Part shown: piece by piece, positions 33,998 to 42,479 of the stretch
How positions within the stretch are numbered: the first letter of the stretch is position 1
How the letters are laid out: each line of letters begins with the position of its first letter
Source: an uncultured Lachnospiraceae bacterium
Lineage (GTDB): Bacteria > Bacillota > Clostridia > Lachnospirales > Lachnospiraceae
NCBI GenBank assembly: GCA_910579285.1
Contig: CAJTTT010000007.1
Span: 1 to 64,000 of the forward strand
Direction of reading: 5' to 3'
Length of the DNA: 64,000 nucleotides
The notes under the pieces: generated by a model
What the model was told of the DNA's origin: nothing
Seen by the model: the letters and a program-made list of their open reading frames with translations, nothing else
The model's database searches: none
Position numbers and translations under genes: made by a program

Positions 33998-35143
33998 CTA
34001 TTTTTTAATATCAATCCATATATTTCCGTTTTTGCTGCTTTCCAGGCAGGCTTCCACAAAGGCAAGTCCCTCAGCGCCCGCAGTAACTGTAGGATAATCG
34101 ATCATGCTGTCCTTAAAGCTGCCCTCCTGCTTGGCTGTAACGCACTCCGTAAAGCTTCGATACAGATTGGCCATAGACTCAAACCAGCCTTCTGGATGGC
34201 CGGAGGGAAGGCGGCCATATTTTACAGCAGACTCGCTGACAGCAGCGTATCCCCTGTGGACTTCACGGATTGTATTATCTTTATCGATAATAGTTACTTT
34301 TTCGGGTGTCTCCTGGAACCAAAGAATGGTTCCCTTGCTTCCATAAATGCGGACCCGCAGACTGTTATCGTAGCCGATCGCCACCTGAGATGACCAGTAA
34401 ATGCCGGAAGCGCCGTTTTCATATTCCACCAGCACAGAATCATTGTCATCCAGCACACGGCCGGGAACAACCACATCCATTTTAGCCAGGACACGCTTAA
34501 TTTTCAGGCCGGTCATGGTTGCAACTGCATTTTCCACATGCGTTCCCAGATCGCCGAGACAGTTGACACCGCCGGACTGCCCGGGATCACAACGCCATTC
34601 ACCCTGCTTTCCTCCCATATCATCTTCAAAGGCAAGCCATCCTTGGGGGAACTCGGCCATGACCATACGGATATCACCGATTTCTCCGTTTTTGATGAGA
34701 TCCCTGATATATTTGGAAGTCACATATCCCATATAAGTGTAGGTAACCATAAAGAGAAGCCCTTTTTCGCACGCCAGCTCCTGCAATTCTTTGGCCTGGG
34801 CATGGGAAATGGTTACCGGCTTATCACATGCCACATGAATGCCCGCATTCAGAAATGTTTTACAGATTTCGTAATGAGAATGATTCGGCGTAACGACCAC
34901 GACAAAGTCAATGCCGTCTTCTCGGGATGCTTCCTTTTCTGCCATCTCTTGATAAGAAGCATAGCAGCGGGAAGGTTCCAAATGCAGTATTTCCGCCATC
35001 TGACTGGATTTTTCGGCACTTCTGGAGAATGCACCTGCTGCCAGTTTTGCATTTCCGTCCAGAGCTATGGAACGACGGTGGGCATCACCGATAAATGCGC
35101 CAGGGCCTCCGCCTACCATACCATACTTTAACACTCTTGCCAT
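33998..35143 (-). CDS. Gfo/Idh/MocA-family oxidoreductase
   Basis: 381 aa. N-terminal NAD(P) fold YGMVGGGPGAFIGDAHRRSI (G-x-G-x-x-G), VVVTPNHSHYEICKTFLNAG, HVACDKPVTIS (the family EKP/DKP lysine), and a C-terminal beta-sheet domain with NCLGDLGTHVENAV. Likely oxidises a sugar or cyclitol. AGGAGG before the ATG. It is 16 bp ahead of the isomerase gene and divergent from an AraC regulator, forming a small inducible catabolic module. Confidence 0.9.
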   Translation of the reverse strand: MARVLKYGMVGGGPGAFIGDAHRRSIALDGNAKLAAGAFSRSAEKSSQMAEILHLEPSRCYASYQEMAEKEASREDGIDFVVVVTPNHSHYEICKTFLNAGIHVACDKPVTISHAQAKELQELACEKGLLFMVTYTYMGYVTSKYIRDLIKNGEIGDIRMVMAEFPQGWLAFEDDMGGKQGEWRCDPGQSGGVNCLGDLGTHVENAVATMTGLKIKRVLAKMDVVVPGRVLDDNDSVLVEYENGASGIYWSSQVAIGYDNSLRVRIYGSKGTILWFQETPEKVTIIDKDNTIREVHRGYAAVSESAVKYGRLPSGHPEGWFESMANLYRSFTECVTAKQEGSFKDSMIDYPTVTAGAEGLAFVEACLESSKNGNIWIDIKK

Positions 35144-35524
35144 ATTGTTTTACCTCCTGTTATGGTGGTGATATAGCTTTGAAAGCTATATGGTTAATAA
35201 GTTGCAAAATCTTACATGATCCAGTGCTTTCATTGTACTGTCCCGCCAGTATTTATGCATGCACAAATTCACTTGAAATAGCAGATTAATTTGCTTTTGT
35301 ATAACTTGGCTGATTTGTCTCCACTGAATTTGTGCAGATTTGCCAAGCAGAAAAATTTCCGATTAATACTGCAATATGGAAGCATCTTTGCAATTGGATT
35401 CTATAAACGGACTTGTTTTGCACGACGCAACTAATTTGCTTCCACAAGGAGACTGGCATTGACGCGGCAAAGGTAGTCTTTTATAATGATACCAGCAGGC
35501 AAAACCTATCCTGGAGGAAAATCC
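35144..35524. promoter_or_regulatory. Divergent control region of the sugar module and its AraC regulator
   Basis: 381 bp without a gene. It contains a perfect palindrome ATATAGCTTTGAAAGCTATA(T) at 35171-35191 next to the dehydrogenase start, and an 11-bp inverted repeat GCACAAATTCA (35261-35271) / TGAATTTGTGC (35325-35335), with two further AATTTGC copies. These are plausible AraC-type binding sites. Confidence 0.6.
35459..35487 (+). promoter_or_regulatory. Sigma-A promoter of the AraC regulator gene
   Basis: TTGACG (35459-35464), 17-bp spacer, TATAAT (35482-35487). It places transcription start about 30 bp before the ATG at 35525 and rules out the upstream ATG at 35486. Confidence 0.75.
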
Positions 35525-36511
35525 ATGTCAAAAGAATATGAGGTCGTTTCCCATCCCCATCTAAATCACATAAACTCATTTCTGGTTCGTGTGGTAGAAC
35601 GCACCACACACATTCATCGCGATTTGGAAATCGGCATGGTTCTGGAAGGCTCCGTCACTTTGAAAATTGACGGGCATTCTTATCCGTTAGGAGAACAGGA
35701 TATCTATCTGGTCAATCCTATGGAATCCCACGAACTTGTGGCGGAAGAAAGCGGTGTGCTGCTGTTGGCAATTCAGTTATCTCCGCAGCTGATAGACCCT
35801 ATTTTCCCAGATGCACGCAATATCCGATATCAGGGCAGCGCTAATTTGAAAGAATGTTTCCATGATGTCCCCCGACGCTATCTGATCTTAAGTGCAGTCT
35901 GCATAGAGCTGTCTTACTGCTATCTGACACGTCGTTCCGGCTACGAATTTAAATGTTTTAGTCTTGCGGCTGCATTGGTCCATCTGCTTCATACTACAGT
36001 CTCATGGGAATTGATGCGCAGTCAGGATTATCTGCCTATGAAACAACGGACAGACCGCATTCTCTCCATCACCGATTATATTGAGCAGAATTTTCAGCGC
36101 AAACTGCTATTGGGTGAAATTGCCGGACGTGAGGGACTTTCGCTGACATACCTTTCCCACTTTTTTAAGGACGCTCTGGGAATGACATTTCAAGAGTATC
36201 TGAATCAGAAGCGTTTCGAGTGCGCCTGCCATCTTCTGGCAACCACAGATCGAAAAATTCTGGACATCAGCCTGAGCAGCGGTTTCTCTGACGTGCGCTA
36301 CTTTAATCAGACATTTCAGGAACAGTTTGGCTGTACCCCGGGAGATTACCGGCACGGAAAGGAAAATGTTCTTCCTGAAATTCGAATGCTGACTCACACC
36401 ACACAGTCTTTTGTTGCACCAAATGATGCCCGGTTACTGCTTTCCGATCCAAGGAAGAGACTATGGAAAGAGTTGGAGCAGGATTCGCTTTCCTCTCTAT
36501 TTCAAGAATAA
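35525..36511 (+). CDS. AraC-family transcriptional regulator with cupin sensor domain
   Basis: 328 aa. N-terminal cupin-type sensor (residues about 15-100: HIHRDLEIGMVLEGSVTLKI, LGEQDIYLVNPMESHEL) and C-terminal double helix-turn-helix: ITDYIEQNFQRKLLLGEIAG, LSLTYLSHFFKDALGMTFQEYLNQKR (in part YLSHFFKDALGMTFQEYL), ILDISLSSGFSDVRYFNQTFQEQFG (in part GFSDVRYFNQTF) and CTPGDYR. Probably regulates the divergent dehydrogenase/isomerase genes in response to their sugar. GGAGG precedes the ATG by seven bases. Confidence 0.92.
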   Translation: MSKEYEVVSHPHLNHINSFLVRVVERTTHIHRDLEIGMVLEGSVTLKIDGHSYPLGEQDIYLVNPMESHELVAEESGVLLLAIQLSPQLIDPIFPDARNIRYQGSANLKECFHDVPRRYLILSAVCIELSYCYLTRRSGYEFKCFSLAAALVHLLHTTVSWELMRSQDYLPMKQRTDRILSITDYIEQNFQRKLLLGEIAGREGLSLTYLSHFFKDALGMTFQEYLNQKRFECACHLLATTDRKILDISLSSGFSDVRYFNQTFQEQFGCTPGDYRHGKENVLPEIRMLTHTTQSFVAPNDARLLLSDPRKRLWKELEQDSLSSLFQE

Positions 36512-36529
36512 GTGTGCTGCAAATGCCCC

Positions 36530-36558
36530 TTGACACCTCCACATTTTAGGTCCATAAT
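36530..36558 (+). promoter_or_regulatory. Sigma-A promoter of the antiporter operon
   Basis: TTGACA (36530-36535), 17-bp spacer, CATAAT (36553-36558), about 70 bp before the first operon gene. Confidence 0.7.
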
Positions 36559-36629
36559 ATCATCGTTCGTACAAGCTACCCTTATAACATAAGTAGAAAC
36601 GCAAAATTTTTAGAAAAACGGAGTGAAAC

Positions 36630-37097
36630 ATGTTTATTCTTTTTTTTCTGATCTGGGTCATTTTTAACGGGCAGCTTACTGCGGAAATTGCTGTCTTTGG
36701 TGTCGTTATCGCAGGGGTTATGTACTGGTTTCTATGTCAGTTTTTCAACTACAGCCCCCGGTACGACCTTTTTTTATGGCGAAAAGCGCCGCTTCTGCTT
36801 TATTACCTCATCACGCTGGTGGTAGAGATCCTGAAAGCAAACGCGTCTGTCTTTAAGCTGATTTATACCGCCGAATATGAGCTGGAACCGGCAGTCGTAC
36901 ACTTTAAAACCGATCTGCGCTCCACGTTTGCGCGGGTGCTGCTGGCAAACTCCATCACTCTGACCCCTGGTACCATCACTGTCGCGTTGACAGGCAGCGA
37001 ATATACCGTACACTGTCTCGACAAAGAACTGGCGGAGGGTATTTCCTCCTCCGTGTTTGTACAGCTGCTGACAAAAATCGAGGAGGGACTGAATTAA
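36630..37097 (+). CDS. mrpE: Na+/H+ antiporter subunit E (MrpE/MbhA-like)
   Basis: 155 aa. Two membrane segments at the N-terminus (FLIWVIFNGQLTAEIAVFGV) and a cytoplasmic C-terminal domain with FARVLLANSITLTPGTITV, the hallmark of the MNHE family. First gene of a ten-gene operon whose order E-F-G-D-(E+B)-C-D matches the membrane arm of archaeal Mbh/Mrp complexes. CGGAG is the ribosome site. Confidence 0.92.
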   Translation: MFILFFLIWVIFNGQLTAEIAVFGVVIAGVMYWFLCQFFNYSPRYDLFLWRKAPLLLYYLITLVVEILKANASVFKLIYTAEYELEPAVVHFKTDLRSTFARVLLANSITLTPGTITVALTGSEYTVHCLDKELAEGISSSVFVQLLTKIEEGLN

Positions 37098-37128
37098 GTC
37101 ATTCTCTGATTTTGAAATGGAGGGAACT

Positions 37129-37461
37129 ATGGAAAAAGAAATGATTTACCATCCGCTTTTCATTCTGGTGCTGGTTGTCCTTTCCTTTATGCTGCTGGTC
37201 TGCCTGATCCGTGCCGTAAAGGGTCCCCGCGTGGCTGACCGGCTGATGGCCGTCAATATGATGGGTACGATGGTTATGGTTATGATTTCGGTTCTGGCGC
37301 TGCTTTTTCAGGAAAGCTATCTGGTGGATATCTGTCTCATCTATGCCATGATCAGTTTTCTCTCTGTGGTTGTGATATCTAAAGTTTACATTGGTATCTA
37401 CGAGGAGCAGCACCACAATCAGAAACATGCGGAAGGGGGAAATGCCGATGAGCGCAGTTGA
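37129..37461 (+). CDS. mrpF: Antiporter subunit F (MrpF/MbhB-like)
   Basis: 110 aa, three membrane segments; contains the family block LIRAVKGPRVADRLMAVNMM followed by YLVDICLIYAMISFLSVVVISKV. The ATG at 37129 follows GGAGGGAACT; an earlier ATG would be inside that ribosome site. Overlaps the next gene by 14 bp. Confidence 0.9.
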   Translation: MEKEMIYHPLFILVLVVLSFMLLVCLIRAVKGPRVADRLMAVNMMGTMVMVMISVLALLFQESYLVDICLIYAMISFLSVVVISKVYIGIYEEQHHNQKHAEGGNADERS

Positions 37462-37852
37462 TTGGATCCGTCTTGTGATTGGATCTCTGTTTATATTGAC
37501 TGGAATGGTCATATTCTTCACGGAATTGTACGGGGTCTTTCATTTTAAATATGTCCTGAACAGAATGCACGCAGCCGCTATGGGCGACACGCTGGGCATC
37601 AGCGCGTGTCTGATCGGTCTGATGATTTTTTCGGGATTAAACTTTACGACCTTAAAAATGTTTCTGGTAATCGTTTTCCTGTGGTTCGCTTCTCCCGTCT
37701 CCTCCCACGTTCTCTCACGGCTGGAGGCCGCTACCAACGACAATCTGGCGGCACACTGTGAAATATATGAAGATGTGGAAGTTCTTGACAGAGAACTCAT
37801 TGCCGCGAAAGACGATAAAAATCCAGAGAAAAAGGAGGCGTCAGCGTTATGA
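37448..37852 (+). CDS. mrpG: Antiporter subunit G (MrpG/MbhC-like)
   Basis: 134 aa, three membrane segments. GSLFILTGMVIFFTELYGVF and YVLNRMHAAAMGDTLGISACLIGL match the PhaG/MnhG family (RLHAASK... region). A charged C-terminal tail of about 35 residues follows. It overlaps the next gene as ATGA. Confidence 0.9.
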   Translation: MSAVDWIRLVIGSLFILTGMVIFFTELYGVFHFKYVLNRMHAAAMGDTLGISACLIGLMIFSGLNFTTLKMFLVIVFLWFASPVSSHVLSRLEAATNDNLAAHCEIYEDVEVLDRELIAAKDDKNPEKKEASAL

Positions 37853-38124
37853 CCGCTTTTCAGATCATTTTGATGGGACTGCTAATCATCTGCGCGGTCT
37901 CCGTCAGCTTTTCCAAAAACCTGTTAAACTCTATTTTGATTTATATGTCTTTCAGCCTGGTCATGTCCATGCTCTGGATCTGTCTGGAGTCTCCCGACCT
38001 TGCCATTACGGAGGCTGCCGTCGGCGCGGGAATCACCAGTGTCCTCTTCTTTGTGACGCTCAAAAAAATCCACGCCATCGACGCTTCAGAGCCTGAAGCA
38101 AAGGAGGAAACGGAAAATGAGTAG
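37849..38124 (+). CDS. MbhD-like subunit (MrpA C-terminal fragment)
   Basis: 91 aa, about three membrane segments. SFSKNLLNSILIYMSFSLVM and PDLAITEAAVGAGITSVLFF match the MbhD/DUF4040 family, which corresponds to part of the C-terminus of MrpA in bacteria with fused subunits. Overlaps the following gene by 8 bp. Confidence 0.88.
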   Translation: MTAFQIILMGLLIICAVSVSFSKNLLNSILIYMSFSLVMSMLWICLESPDLAITEAAVGAGITSVLFFVTLKKIHAIDASEPEAKEETENE

Positions 38125-39076
38125 GAAAAAGTCCAATGAAGAGTACCAAAAAACCTCTGCTTTCCGCTTCTTCCGCTGGCTTTCCGGCGAGAAAGACCCT
38201 TATATCGGGAATGTGGAAATGTGCCCCCAGGAAGAATACCAGCCGGATCGGGAAGCGGCTCTCCGCCATGAGAAAGAGCATGACGCAATCCTGGACAAGG
38301 TTTATGACGCCACGCACAACAAATCATTGTATCTGTTTCACCGATTGTATCAGGCAACCAGCGTTCTCTTTTGTCTGTTTCTGATTGCCCTTCTGCTTGT
38401 GACCGTCTCCTATCTGCCCGCTAACGGAACCGTAATCCGGCCGGTCAATAACGAGGTCGCGGAGCGCTATATTGAGAAAGGGCTGGAAGAGACAGGCGCA
38501 GTGAACATTGTCGCTGGTATGATTCTGGACTACAGAGCTTTTGATACACTGGGGGAATCCCATGTGCTTTTTGTGGCAACCATCACCGTGCTGATTCTTC
38601 TCCGGCTGAATAAAACCGAGAAGGATGAGGCGGAAGTGAACGACCGCCGTTTTGAGCCAAAAAATGACGCAATCCTGCAGCTTGTGGCAACTTTCCTTGT
38701 CCCGATTATCATTATCTTTGGCATTTATATCATTTTAAACGGTCATCTCGGCCCCGGCGGCGGTTTTTCCGGCGGTGCGGTGATCGGCGCGGGTCTGGTA
38801 CTCTACTTAAACGCCTTCGGTTTTAAGAAGACAGAGCGGTTCTTCACGGAAAAAACGTATAAATGGGTATGCTTTTTCTCCCTTTCCTTCTACTGTCTGG
38901 CGAAAAGCTACTCCTTTTACACAGGCGCAAACCAGCTCCACAGCGTAATCCCGAAAGGCACGCCCGGCGCGATCCTCTCAAGCGGCCTGATCCTTCCCTT
39001 AAATATCGCGGTGGGACTGGTGGTTGCCTGCACGATTTACGCTTTTTATGCCATGTTCCGAAAAGGGGGATTTTAG
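38117..39076 (+). CDS. mrpB: MbhE-MrpB fusion subunit
   Basis: 319 aa. The first 70 residues are cytoplasmic and charged. Residues about 75-165 carry an MbhE-like part (IRPVNNEVAERYIEKGLEET, NIVAGMILDYRAFDTLGE) that in other systems is the end of MrpA. The last 130 residues are a MrpB/MnhB domain: YIILNGHLGPGGGFSGGAVI, LPLNIAVGLVVACTIYAFY. So two subunits that are separate in Pyrococcus Mbh (E and F) are one protein here. Confidence 0.88.
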   Translation: MSRKKSNEEYQKTSAFRFFRWLSGEKDPYIGNVEMCPQEEYQPDREAALRHEKEHDAILDKVYDATHNKSLYLFHRLYQATSVLFCLFLIALLLVTVSYLPANGTVIRPVNNEVAERYIEKGLEETGAVNIVAGMILDYRAFDTLGESHVLFVATITVLILLRLNKTEKDEAEVNDRRFEPKNDAILQLVATFLVPIIIIFGIYIILNGHLGPGGGFSGGAVIGAGLVLYLNAFGFKKTERFFTEKTYKWVCFFSLSFYCLAKSYSFYTGANQLHSVIPKGTPGAILSSGLILPLNIAVGLVVACTIYAFYAMFRKGGF

Positions 39077-39077
39077 G

Positions 39078-39452
39078 ATGGGTCCGAATTTACTTGCGAA
39101 CTACGGGGAGGCCGTCTCAGCCATTCTTTTCTGTATCGGCTTCACCAATCTGCTCCTGCAGACCAATCTGATCAAGAAAATTATCGGTTTAAATATTATG
39201 GACAGCGCAATCTACCTCTTTCTGGCCGAAAAAGGCTATATCGCAGGGCGGGCTGCACCCATTGTGGTGGACGGCGTCACCAGCGTGGAGGCCTATATCA
39301 ACCCGATTCCAAGCGGCCTTGTGCTGACGGGTATTGTTGTTTCCGTCTCCGTAACCGCGCTGATGCTGTCTCTGACAATCCGTCTCTATCTCAGATATCA
39401 CACACTGGATCTGGACGAGATTTCCATGCAGTTGAAAAGGGAGGGAAAATAA
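39078..39452 (+). CDS. mrpC: Antiporter subunit C (MrpC/NuoK-like)
   Basis: 124 aa, three membrane segments, NuoK-like: FTNLLLQTNLIKKIIGLNIM, SAIYLFLAEKGYIAG, and NPIPSGLVLTGIVVSVSVTAL, the conserved 'DPLPQALVLTAIVI' block of the family. Start at 39078, one base after the preceding stop. Confidence 0.92.
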   Translation: MGPNLLANYGEAVSAILFCIGFTNLLLQTNLIKKIIGLNIMDSAIYLFLAEKGYIAGRAAPIVVDGVTSVEAYINPIPSGLVLTGIVVSVSVTALMLSLTIRLYLRYHTLDLDEISMQLKREGK

Positions 39453-39453
39453 A

Positions 39454-40947
39454 ATGGATTTTATATGCAACTTTCCCTTTTTCTCTATTTTGATCAGTCT
39501 TTTTTCGGGCACCATCTGTTCCGTACTGCCCGCGAAAGCGGCAAAGGCAGTAAACCGTCTGGTCATAGCCGCCGTCGGGCTGATGTCCGCTGTGCTTCTT
39601 CTGTATCTCCTCTCCACGGGTGAATCTTTCATCTACTGGATGGGGCATTTCCCCGCTCCCTGGGGCAATGAGATCCGGGCAGGCGTGCTGGAAGCAGGGA
39701 TGGCCCTCTTTTTCTGCGTGATCATGTACCTGTCTATGGCAGGCGGCGCGCACAAGCTTCCCGATGAGGTGGTGGAGAGCAAACACAGTCTGTACTATAT
39801 CCTTGTGAACCTGCTGCTCAGCTCCCTGCTTGCCCTGGTTTACACCAACGATATGTTTACGGCCTACGTTTTTGTGGAGATTAACACCATTTCCGCATGC
39901 GGCCTGATTATGATCAGACAGGTGGGACGTACCATCGAGGCTGCCGTCCGCTATATGATTATGAGTCTCCTTGGCTCCGGCCTGCTGCTCTTCGGGCTTT
40001 GTATCATGTACGATCTGACCGGCCATCTTCTGATGAGTAACATCAAGGAATCGGTGGCCCTTATCATGGCAAACGGCGAATACCAGATTCCACTGATTGT
40101 CGCAGTGGCATTGATGTGCATCGGCCTGTGCATCAAGAGTGCTCTGTTTCCCTTCCACGCCTGGCTGCCGGACGCATACGGATACTCCACGGTATCTTCC
40201 GCGGCAATCCTCTCCAGTCTGGTATCCAAAGGCTATATTTTTCTGCTGATCAAGATCATTTACCGGGTGATCGGCTTCGACATTTTTAACAGTACAAGAA
40301 TCATTGACGTACTCTTTGTTTTCGGTCTGATGGGAATGATTTTCGGTTCCCTGTCTGCTATAAAGGAAAATGATATCCGCAGGATGATCGCTTTTTCCTC
40401 AGTGGCACAGATCGGCTATATTTATATGGGTTTTGGCATGGGTACGCAGGCGGGCATGGTAGCCAGCATCTTTCACATTTTATCCCACGCCGCCACAAAA
40501 TCCCTGCTCTTTATCGCCGCCATCGGTCTTACGGATGTGTCCGGCGGAAGCCGTAAATTCATAGATCTGACGGGTGCCGCCTACCGCAATAAATGGGCCG
40601 GCGTGGCCTTTACGGCCGGCTCGCTGTCGATGGTAGGCATCCCACTCTTTTCCGGCTTTATCAGCAAGCTTCTCTTTGCGCAGGCTGCTGTGCAGGTGGA
40701 AGGTAAGATGCTGGCTTCGCTGATCGTTCTGGGGATCAGCACGGTTTTAAATGCAGTCTACTTTATGAAAACCGTGATCCGTATTTATACTTCGGAACAG
40801 GATGCGCCCTACAAGAGCATTACTTTCCGGGACAGAAAAGCCTATACGGTGGTACTTGTATGTTCCATCCTGTTAAATGTTATTCTGGGCGTCAGCTCAC
40901 AGCCGGTTGTGGATATGATCGGCCAGGGCCTCGCCATGTTTGCGTAA
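39454..40947 (+). CDS. mrpD: Antiporter subunit D (MrpD/MbhH/NuoN-like)
   Basis: 497 aa, about 14 membrane segments. Proton-channel signature: FVEINTISACGLI (membrane Glu), IKSALFPFHAWLPDAYGYST (Lys on the broken helix), and SFVAQIGYIYMG written here as FSSVAQIGYIYMG. It is the direct equivalent of MbhH, closing the Mbh-type part of the operon. Confidence 0.9.
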   Translation: MDFICNFPFFSILISLFSGTICSVLPAKAAKAVNRLVIAAVGLMSAVLLLYLLSTGESFIYWMGHFPAPWGNEIRAGVLEAGMALFFCVIMYLSMAGGAHKLPDEVVESKHSLYYILVNLLLSSLLALVYTNDMFTAYVFVEINTISACGLIMIRQVGRTIEAAVRYMIMSLLGSGLLLFGLCIMYDLTGHLLMSNIKESVALIMANGEYQIPLIVAVALMCIGLCIKSALFPFHAWLPDAYGYSTVSSAAILSSLVSKGYIFLLIKIIYRVIGFDIFNSTRIIDVLFVFGLMGMIFGSLSAIKENDIRRMIAFSSVAQIGYIYMGFGMGTQAGMVASIFHILSHAATKSLLFIAAIGLTDVSGGSRKFIDLTGAAYRNKWAGVAFTAGSLSMVGIPLFSGFISKLLFAQAAVQVEGKMLASLIVLGISTVLNAVYFMKTVIRIYTSEQDAPYKSITFRDRKAYTVVLVCSILLNVILGVSSQPVVDMIGQGLAMFA

Positions 40948-40987
40948 AATTTGCTTGTTTTTTCATACTATATCAGGAGGTGATGGC

Positions 40988-42475
40988 ATGTATTTGATTT
41001 TATCATCCATCTTTTTTCCTATTCTGGCAGGATTGTTTCTGCTGATCCGTTATCGGACACCCCTCTCGGGAGAAAAACGTGCCATTGACAGAAAGGCGCT
41101 GACGACCCTGACCGGCATTTTCCTTCTCATCACGGCCGCACTTGTCATCGCCGCGCTGCTGCATGCGGAGGAAGGCTTTACCCTTTTTTATCTGACAAAA
41201 ACCCTGCCCATTTATTTCCGAATCGACAGTGTGGGCAGGCTTTTTTCCATGCTTGCGGTGATCGTTCTTCCCTGCGCGGGCTTTTTCTCTTTCGAGTACA
41301 TGAAGCACGAAGAGCGGGAGAGCCGCTATTACGGTTTTTATCTGTTGGCCTTCGGCGTGCTGAACGCCCTCTGCTCTGCGGGCAATCTGATCACCTTTTA
41401 CCTGTTTTTTGAGCTTTTAACCATGACCTCCATGCCGCTTGTGCTGCATAGCTGCTCCAGAGAAGCTGTTATGGCTGGACTGAAATACTTATTTTATTCC
41501 CTGTGCGGCGCCTACGCGGCATTGTTCGGCATTTATTTCCTCTATCAGAACTGCGACTCGCTGGCTTTCACGGCGGACGGCGCCCTGCGCGCCTCCTCCA
41601 TCGTAGAGCACGGCGGTTTCCTTCTGGTGACGGCTTTCGTCATGCTCCTGGGTTTCGGAGTGAAGGCCGGCATGTTTCCCATGCATGCATGGCTGCCCAC
41701 CGCGCACCCTGTAGCTCCGGCTCCCGCCTCCGCAGTTCTTTCCGCCGTCATCGTAAAGGCGGGCGTTCTCGCCATTATCCGCGTACTCGGCATGTTCGGC
41801 AGAGATTTTCTGAGAGGCACATGGGTACAGAGCGTCTGGATCAGCCTGACGCTTGTAACCGTATTTATGGGTTCCCTGCTCGCCTACCGGGAGCCTGTGC
41901 TGAAAAAAAGACTGGCCTACTCCACGGTAAGCCAGCTCTCCTATATCCTGTTCGGCCTCGCCGTTATGCAGGAAACAGCTTTCACGGGCGCCCTCTGTCA
42001 TGTGCTGGCACACGGATTTATCAAAGCTTCCCTCTTCCTGTGCGCCGGAGCCATTATTTATAAGACGGGAAAAACGCGGGTCGGGGAACTGCGCGGCATC
42101 GGCAAAGAAATGCCCCTTACCATGTGGTGCTTCACGATTGCTTCCCTCGGACTGATCGGCATTCCGCCCACGGGCGGCTTTGTCAGCAAATGGTATCTGG
42201 CTCTCGGCTCCTTAAAGAGCGGTCTGCCTGTTTTTGACGTACTCGGCCCGGTCATTCTTCTGGTAAGCGCGCTGCTGACTGCGGGATACCTTCTGCCGCC
42301 TGTCATCCACGGCTTTTTCCCGGGAGCAGACTACGATTATGGCAGCCTGCAGAATAAAGAACCATGCAGGCTGATGACTGTACCGATTTTCATTCTGACA
42401 ACAGCGTCCGTTTTTATCGGCCTGTTTCCAGACAGTGTCAGCGGCATAATTGCCGCGGCATTTACAGGGAGGTGA
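40988..42475 (+). CDS. NuoM/MrpD-like antiporter subunit, second copy
   Basis: 495 aa, about 14 membrane segments. LFFELLTMTSMPLVLH (membrane Glu), GFGVKAGMFPMHAWLPTAHP and APASAVLSAVIVKAGV carry the family lysines. ATG at 40988 follows AGGAGGTGATGG; an ATG 48 bp earlier lies inside the preceding gene. It is an extra ion-translocating subunit compared with standard Mrp. Confidence 0.9.
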   Translation: MYLILSSIFFPILAGLFLLIRYRTPLSGEKRAIDRKALTTLTGIFLLITAALVIAALLHAEEGFTLFYLTKTLPIYFRIDSVGRLFSMLAVIVLPCAGFFSFEYMKHEERESRYYGFYLLAFGVLNALCSAGNLITFYLFFELLTMTSMPLVLHSCSREAVMAGLKYLFYSLCGAYAALFGIYFLYQNCDSLAFTADGALRASSIVEHGGFLLVTAFVMLLGFGVKAGMFPMHAWLPTAHPVAPAPASAVLSAVIVKAGVLAIIRVLGMFGRDFLRGTWVQSVWISLTLVTVFMGSLLAYREPVLKKRLAYSTVSQLSYILFGLAVMQETAFTGALCHVLAHGFIKASLFLCAGAIIYKTGKTRVGELRGIGKEMPLTMWCFTIASLGLIGIPPTGGFVSKWYLALGSLKSGLPVFDVLGPVILLVSALLTAGYLLPPVIHGFFPGADYDYGSLQNKEPCRLMTVPIFILTTASVFIGLFPDSVSGIIAAAFTGR

Positions 42476-42479
42476 TACC

